Part shown: one piece after another, positions 58,265-64,000 of the stretch | How positions within the stretch are numbered: the stretch's first letter is position 1 | How the letters are laid out: each line of letters begins with the position of its first letter | Source: Pseudomonas lini | Lineage (GTDB): Bacteria > Pseudomonadota > Gammaproteobacteria > Pseudomonadales > Pseudomonadaceae | Reading direction: 5' to 3' | DNA length: 64,000 nt | Assembly: GCF_030812475.1 (NCBI RefSeq) | Contig: NZ_JAUSSR010000003.1 | Span: 310,001 to 374,000, forward strand | Made by a program: the position numbers and the translations under genes | Notes under the pieces: generated by a model | The model's input: only the letters and a program-made list of their open reading frames with translations | What the model was told of the DNA's origin: nothing | Databases searched by the model: none

Positions 58265-60040
58265 ATGATGCGCAGCCATTATTGCGGCCAACTGAACGAA
58301 AGCCTGGAAGGCCAGGAAATTACCCTTTGCGGATGGGTTCACCGTCGCCGTGACCACGGTGGGGTGATTTTCCTCGATATCCGTGATCGTGACGGTCTGG
58401 CCCAGGTGGTGTTCGACCCGGACCGCGCTGAAACCTTCGCCGCCGCCGATCGCGTGCGCAGCGAGTACGTGGTCAAGGTCACCGGCAAGGTACGCCTGCG
58501 TCCGGCCGGTGCCGGCAACGCCAACATGGCGTCGGGCATGATCGAAGTGCTGGGCTACGAGCTGGAAGTACTCAACGAGGCGGAAACCCCGCCGTTCCCG
58601 CTCAACGAGTTCTCCGACGTCGGTGAAGAAACCCGCCTGCGTTATCGCTTCATCGACCTGCGTCGTCCGGAAATGCTCGAGAAGCTGCGCCTGCGTTCGC
58701 GCATGACCACCAGCATCCGTCGCTACCTGGACGAGAACGGCTTCCTCGACGTCGAGACGCCGATCCTGACCCGCGCCACGCCGGAAGGTGCTCGCGATTA
58801 CCTGGTGCCGAGCCGTACCCATGCCGGTTCGTTCTTCGCCTTGCCGCAATCGCCTCAGCTGTTCAAGCAACTGCTGATGGTGGCGGGCTTCGACCGCTAC
58901 TACCAGATCGCCAAGTGCTTCCGCGACGAAGACCTGCGTGCCGACCGTCAGCCTGAATTCACCCAGATCGACATCGAAACCAGCTTCCTCGATGAAAAAG
59001 ACATCATCGGCCTTACCGAAGGCATGATCCGCAACCTGTTCAAGGAAGTGCTGAACGTGGAATTCGCCGAATTCCCGCACATGACCTGGGACGAGGCCAT
59101 GCGTCGTTACGGTTCCGACAAACCGGACCTGCGTATCCCGCTGGAACTGGTCGATGTTGCCGACCAACTCAAGGAAGTTGAATTCAAGGTCTTCTCCGGC
59201 CCGGCCAACGACCCGAAAAGCCGCGTAGCCGCACTGCGCGTACCGGGCGGGGCGAGCATGCCGCGCAGCAAGATCGACGACTACACCAAGTTCGTCGGCA
59301 TCTACGGTGCCAAGGGCCTGGCGTACATCAAGGTCAACGAGCGCGCCAAAGGCGTCGAAGGCCTGCAATCGCCGATCGTCAAGAACATCCCGGAAGCGGC
59401 CCTGAACACGATTCTCGATCGCGTTGGCGCGGTTGACGGCGACATCGTGTTCTTCGGTGCCGACAAAGCCAAGATCGTCAGCGAAGCCCTGGGCGCGCTG
59501 CGGATCAAGGTCGGTCACGACCTGAATCTGCTGACCTGCGAGTGGGCCCCGATGTGGGTGGTCGACTTCCCGATGTTCGAAGAGAACGACGACGGCAGCT
59601 TCACTGCATTGCACCACCCGTTCACCGCGCCGAAGTGCACGCCGGAAGAACTGGAAGCCAACCCGGCGACCGCGTTGTCCCGTGCCTACGACATGGTGCT
59701 GAACGGCACCGAGCTGGGTGGCGGTTCGATCCGTATCCATCGCAAGGAAATGCAGCAGTCGGTATTCCGTCTGCTGGGTATCAGCGAAGCGGAACAGGAA
59801 GAGAAATTCGGCTTCCTGCTCGATGCCCTGAAATACGGCGCGCCGCCGCACGGTGGCCTGGCCTTCGGTCTGGACCGTCTGGTGATGCTGATGACCGGCG
59901 CCCAGTCGATCCGTGAAGTGATCGCTTTCCCGAAAACCCAGAGCGCGGCTTGCGTCATGACTCAGGCTCCGGGTGCGGTCGATGCCAAGGCATTGCGCGA
60001 ACTGCACATTCGTCTGCGCGAAACGCCTAAAGCCGAGTAA
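58265..60040 (+). CDS. aspS: Aspartyl-tRNA synthetase
   Basis: A 591-residue class II synthetase of the bacterial type. The N-terminal OB-fold anticodon domain ([20 protein letters not shown]), motif 2 ([18 protein letters not shown]), the GAD insertion domain and motif 3 ([14 protein letters not shown]) are all present. Pseudomonas AspRS is known to be non-discriminating, charging tRNA-Asn as well. It is followed by a terminator. Confidence 0.97.
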   Translation: MMRSHYCGQLNESLEGQEITLCGWVHRRRDHGGVIFLDIRDRDGLAQVVFDPDRAETFAAADRVRSEYVVKVTGKVRLRPAGAGNANMASGMIEVLGYELEVLNEAETPPFPLNEFSDVGEETRLRYRFIDLRRPEMLEKLRLRSRMTTSIRRYLDENGFLDVETPILTRATPEGARDYLVPSRTHAGSFFALPQSPQLFKQLLMVAGFDRYYQIAKCFRDEDLRADRQPEFTQIDIETSFLDEKDIIGLTEGMIRNLFKEVLNVEFAEFPHMTWDEAMRRYGSDKPDLRIPLELVDVADQLKEVEFKVFSGPANDPKSRVAALRVPGGASMPRSKIDDYTKFVGIYGAKGLAYIKVNERAKGVEGLQSPIVKNIPEAALNTILDRVGAVDGDIVFFGADKAKIVSEALGALRIKVGHDLNLLTCEWAPMWVVDFPMFEENDDGSFTALHHPFTAPKCTPEELEANPATALSRAYDMVLNGTELGGGSIRIHRKEMQQSVFRLLGISEAEQEEKFGFLLDALKYGAPPHGGLAFGLDRLVMLMTGAQSIREVIAFPKTQSAACVMTQAPGAVDAKALRELHIRLRETPKAE

Positions 60041-60051
60041 GGCTGACCATG

Positions 60052-60082
60052 CGGGCGCATCGTCGGATGCGCCCGTTTTTTA
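60052..60082 (+). terminator. Terminator after aspS
   Basis: CGGGCGCATC (60052-60061) pairs with GATGCGCCCG (60066-60075), followed by TTTTTT. Confidence 0.88.
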
Positions 60083-60163
60083 TAAGCAGGTCGAGATTTT
60101 TGTTTGCCGGCTGGCGCGTCATGGCGCGGCGGGCAATGTTTCAAAGAGAATTCGGAGCGAGTT

Positions 60164-60910
60164 ATGGCGGGTCATTCCAAGTGGGCGAACATCAAGCACC
60201 GCAAAGAACGTCAGGATGCCAAGAAGGGCAAGATTTTCACCAAGTGGATTCGTGAACTGACGGTAGCTGCCCGTCAGGGCGGCGGCGATCCGGGTTCCAA
60301 CCCGCGTTTGCGTCTGGCGCTGGACAAGGCGTTGGGTGCGAACATGAGCCGCGACATCATCGACCGCGCGGTTGCTCGCGGTGCCGGTGCTGCCGACACC
60401 GACGATATGGTCGAACTGACCTACGAAGGCTACGGCCCGGGCGGTGTGGCGGTGATGGTCGAGTGCATGACCGACAACCGCAACCGTACCGCAGCCGCGG
60501 TTCGCCATGCGTTCAGCAAGTGCGGCGGCAACCTCGGTACCGACGGTTCGGTGGCTTACCTGTTCGAGCGCAAGGGCCAGATCTCCTTCGCGCCGGGTGT
60601 CGATGAAGACTCGCTGATCGAAGCGGCCATGGAAGCCGATGCCGACGACGTCGTCACCCATGAAGACGGGTCCATCGACGTGTTCACCTCGTTCGCCGGA
60701 TTCTACGCGGTGCGTAACGCCCTGGAGGCCGCCGGTTTCAAAGGAGATGACGCGGAAATCGTCATGCTGCCGACCACCAGTGCCGAACTGGACCTGGAGG
60801 GCGCCGAGAAGGTGCTCAAGCTGATCGACATGCTTGAAGACCTGGATGATGTGCAGAACGTTTATTCCAACGCGGACATCCCTGAATCGGTCGCCGCACA
60901 GCTCGGTTGA
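60164..60910 (+). CDS. yebC: YebC/PmpR-family protein
   Basis: A 248-residue protein with the family start [19 protein letters not shown], followed by [18 protein letters not shown] and [28 protein letters not shown] lies before ATG 60164; the frame from 60104 is an upstream extension. YebC proteins are known as transcriptional regulators (PmpR represses quinolone signalling in P. aeruginosa) and as factors helping ribosomes translate proline-rich stretches. Confidence 0.95.
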   Translation: MAGHSKWANIKHRKERQDAKKGKIFTKWIRELTVAARQGGGDPGSNPRLRLALDKALGANMSRDIIDRAVARGAGAADTDDMVELTYEGYGPGGVAVMVECMTDNRNRTAAAVRHAFSKCGGNLGTDGSVAYLFERKGQISFAPGVDEDSLIEAAMEADADDVVTHEDGSIDVFTSFAGFYAVRNALEAAGFKGDDAEIVMLPTTSAELDLEGAEKVLKLIDMLEDLDDVQNVYSNADIPESVAAQLG

Positions 60911-60920
60911 TATGCCCCCC

Positions 60921-61020
60921 CTGCAGGAGCGAGCTTGCTCGCGAAAAACCTGAGAGCGACGCGCTGATTCAGGTGAACCGCGTTATCGTTAACGTCCATC
61001 GCGAGCAAGCTCGCTCCTAC
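60921..61020. repeat. REPIN
   Basis: CTGCAGGAGCGAGCTTGCTC and GAGCAAGCTCGCTCCTAC form inverted arms that separate yebC from the ruv genes. Confidence 0.88.
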
Positions 61021-61040
61021 ATTTAAAGCCTGCAGGCGTT

Positions 61041-61565
61041 ATGACTTTAATTCTTGGTATCGACCCCGGTTCGCGCATCACCGGGTATGGCGTGGTATCT
61101 GATACCGGCCGTGGTTGCGTGTACGTGGCATCCGGCTGCATCCGCACCGGTTCCGGCGAGCTGCACGAACGCCTGCAAATCGTCTATCGCAGCGTGCGCG
61201 AAGTCATCCAGACCTATGGCCCGGTGACCATGGGCATCGAAAAGGTGTTCATGGCCCGCAACGCCGACTCGGCGTTGAAGCTCGGCCAGGCACGCGGCGC
61301 AGCGATCGTTGCCGGCGCCGAAGAAAACCTCGAGATCGCCGAATACACCGCTACCCAGGTCAAACAGGCCGTGACCGGCACCGGCGCTGCCAATAAAGAG
61401 CAGGTGCAGATGATGGTCATGCACATGCTGAAGTTGACCAGCAAGCCGCAAATCGATGCCTCGGACGCCCTGGCCATTGCCATTTGCCATGCTCACACCC
61501 GTTCCAGCCTGTTGCCTCATGGCTTGGGCGCCGCACGCAGTCGTGGCGGGCGCCTGCGTCTCTGA
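61041..61565 (+). CDS. ruvC: Holliday junction resolvase RuvC
   Basis: A 174-residue endonuclease with an RNase H-like fold. Catalytic acids are in [13 protein letters not shown], in MGIEKVF and in the C-terminal [14 protein letters not shown]. It cuts four-way junctions driven by RuvAB, encoded next. Confidence 0.97.
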   Translation: MTLILGIDPGSRITGYGVVSDTGRGCVYVASGCIRTGSGELHERLQIVYRSVREVIQTYGPVTMGIEKVFMARNADSALKLGQARGAAIVAGAEENLEIAEYTATQVKQAVTGTGAANKEQVQMMVMHMLKLTSKPQIDASDALAIAICHAHTRSSLLPHGLGAARSRGGRLRL

Positions 61566-61594
61566 TAGCATCAGCAATCATTTTTATGGAGTGA

Positions 61595-61627
61595 GGGTTT
61601 TGCGCCTGGGTCGTCGGCGCAAAACCC
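61595..61627 (+). other. Perfect 12-base-pair hairpin between ruvC and ruvA
   Basis: GGGTTTTGCGCC (61595-61606) and GGCGCAAAACCC (61616-61627) with a nine-base loop. There is no T tract, so it may be an mRNA stabiliser or processing site rather than a terminator. Confidence 0.55.
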
Positions 61628-61679
61628 TTGCTCTGTCAGTCGCCAGCACTGATCTGGCCAACGCTCAAGGATCTGAAAC

Positions 61680-62294
61680 GTGATTGGACGCTTGCGCGGC
61701 ACACTGGCTGAGAAACAGCCGCCGCACCTGATTCTGGATGTAAACGGTCTGGGGTATGAGCTGGAAGTGCCCATGACCACGCTGTATCGCTTGCCGTCGG
61801 TCGGTGAACCGCTGACCTTGCACACCCATTTAGTCGTACGCGAAGACGCGCAGTTACTCTATGGCTTCTTCGGCAAGCGTGAGCGAGACTTTTTTCGCGA
61901 GTTGATCCGTCTCAATGGTGTAGGCCCGAAACTGGCCCTGGCCCTGATGTCGAGTCTGGAAGTCGACGAACTGGTGCGTTGCGTGCAGTCCCAGGACACC
62001 TCGGCCCTGACCAAGGTGCCGGGCGTGGGCAAGAAGACTGCCGAGCGTTTGCTGGTGGAACTCAAGGACCGCTTCAAGGCCTGGGAAACGGTGCCGGCGA
62101 TGTTCGCCCTGGTGCCCAACCAGCCGGGCGGGCCGGATGTAATGCCGGTCGCTACCGCCGAAAATGACGCGGTCAGCGCGCTGATTTCCCTGGGCTACAA
62201 GCCGCAGGAAGCCAGCAAGGCGATTTCCGCGATCAAGGAGAAAGGTTTGAGCAGTGAAGACATGATTCGTCGTGCCCTGAAGGGAATGATTTAA
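61680..62294 (+). CDS. ruvA: Holliday junction helicase subunit RuvA
   Basis: A 204-residue junction-binding protein, GTG start at 61680. The N-terminal OB fold ([20 protein letters not shown]) is followed by two helix-hairpin-helix motifs ([16 protein letters not shown] and [17 protein letters not shown]) and the C-terminal RuvB-binding domain ([16 protein letters not shown]). Confidence 0.97.
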   Translation: MIGRLRGTLAEKQPPHLILDVNGLGYELEVPMTTLYRLPSVGEPLTLHTHLVVREDAQLLYGFFGKRERDFFRELIRLNGVGPKLALALMSSLEVDELVRCVQSQDTSALTKVPGVGKKTAERLLVELKDRFKAWETVPAMFALVPNQPGGPDVMPVATAENDAVSALISLGYKPQEASKAISAIKEKGLSSEDMIRRALKGMI

Positions 62295-63356
<1,062 letters not shown>

Positions 63357-63483
63357 TTAACTTTTGCGCGCTGAATTTTCGGGCATTGTGCTGTCCTAGG
63401 ACCGTACTTTCGCGAGAAAGCCGCAGAACAATGAAAAACAGTTGCCTGGCCGGATTGGCAACCTGAGGAGTAAGCACTAGAGT

Positions 63484-63951
63484 ATGCGCGCGCAAAACGG
63501 GCTTGGGCCTTTCGCATTTCGTTGTCGCGTTTATTACGAGGACACCGATGCGGGCGGCATCGTGTATTACGTCAATTACCTCAAGTTTATGGAACGGGCT
63601 CGAACCGAGCGGCTCCGCGAGCTGGGCTTTGCCCAGTCGGCGCTGGCAGGTGAGGACCTGTTGTTCGTCGTGCATTCCAGCGAAGCGCGTTACCACGCGC
63701 CGGCGCGACTGGACGACGAACTGCTGGTAAGCGCCGAGGTAATCGAATTGAACCGTGCCAGCCTGCGTTTCAAGCAGCAGGTCAGTCGGGCTACAGATAA
63801 TGTGCTGCTCTGCGAAGGGCAGTTTCTGGTGGCCTGTGTGCGCACTGACAGTTTAAAACCCCGGGCCATTCCCGAAGCTCTACGTACGGCCTTTGCCGAC
63901 GTGAGCGGCGCGGGTACACACTCAAAGCAGGAGATAAAGCGTGGAAGCTAA
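63484..63951 (+). CDS. ybgC: Tol-Pal associated acyl-CoA thioesterase
   Basis: A 155-residue hotdog-fold thioesterase. The active-site region [19 protein letters not shown] and [12 protein letters not shown] are typical of YbgC. It overlaps tolQ by 11 bases, as the first gene of the tol-pal cluster. Confidence 0.93.
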   Translation: MRAQNGLGPFAFRCRVYYEDTDAGGIVYYVNYLKFMERARTERLRELGFAQSALAGEDLLFVVHSSEARYHAPARLDDELLVSAEVIELNRASLRFKQQVSRATDNVLLCEGQFLVACVRTDSLKPRAIPEALRTAFADVSGAGTHSKQEIKRGS

Positions 63952-64000
63952 CGTCGTCGACCATTCCTCCATGTGGAGCCTGGTCAGCAATGCCAGTATC
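63941..64000 (+). CDS. tolQ: TolQ, N-terminus only (runs off the window)
   Basis: The GTG at 63941, with GGAG upstream, opens [20 protein letters not shown], which matches the start of pseudomonad TolQ, the MotA/ExbB-like proton-channel subunit of the Tol-Pal system. Only 20 residues are visible. The overlap with ybgC shows coupled translation. Confidence 0.85.
   Translation, partial: MEANVVDHSSMWSLVSNASI

Noticed and set aside
57557..60007. An 816-codon minus-strand ORF opposite aspS and fmdB
   Set aside because: Shadow of aspS; composition is that of an antisense frame.

Overview
The window is about 64 kb of chromosome from a fluorescent-group Pseudomonas. The evidence is GC-rich coding with dense, often overlapping operons; many REP/REPIN palindromes of the GGAGCGAGCTTGCTCGCGA and GGAGCTGGCTTGCCAGCGA types; an MvaT xenogeneic silencer; and gene blocks with known P. 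aeruginosa counterparts (mvaT-sbcB-purU, fumA-pykA, dciA-secA-argJ, aspS-yebC-ruvCAB-ybgC-tolQ). No rRNA, tRNA, CRISPR array, transposase or integrase was seen.

Layout. 1-6.9 kb: a catabolic and uptake cluster with a ThDP-dependent 2-oxo-acid decarboxylase, an aldehyde dehydrogenase and a four-gene polyamine-type ABC importer. 7-10.2 kb: an AraC regulator, a monooxygenase-fold protein, a flavin reductase and small proteins. 10.2-15 kb: a KgtP-type 2-oxoglutarate permease facing a sigma54-dependent two-component pair (MifR/MifS-like); a sigma54 promoter and two palindromic activator sites lie in front of the permease. 15-21.7 kb: fumarase, a ferredoxin reductase, an enoyl-CoA hydratase family protein, pyruvate kinase, a lipoprotein and a PilZ protein. 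21.9-31.1 kb: the envelope operon RDD, SpoIIM-like, DUF4129, DUF4350, MoxR, DUF58, read leftward. 31.3-37.5 kb: sbcB, mvaT, purU and a three-gene envelope/glycan group. 37.7-41.8 kb: a chemoreceptor with a sigma28-type promoter, a HerA-like ATPase and DciA. 42-48.6 kb: secA, argJ, a GST, a MutT-ThiE fusion and a cobalamin adenosyltransferase. 48.6-56.9 kb: a sensor kinase, a PanE-like reductase, yajQ, an MscS channel, an OprD porin, HIT and SlyX proteins and a membrane cold-shock protein. 57.4-64 kb: an RHH protein, FmdB, aspS, yebC, ruvC, ruvA, ruvB, ybgC and the start of tolQ.

The most unusual part is 24258-26756, an apparent insertion that splits the RDD-to-DUF58 operon between DUF4350 and moxR. 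It holds an Abi_2/AbiF-family HEPN protein with an R-x4-H motif, a hairpin-rich 300-base leader that looks like a partner non-coding RNA, a decayed gene, and a 6-base direct repeat (TCATAA) at each end. I read it as a small anti-phage or RNA toxin-antitoxin island. Other regulatory signals are a terminator-like hairpin in the yajQ leader, a structured intergenic stretch between oprD and the HIT gene, and variant REP arms sharing a TCGGAxCGCCGC insert.
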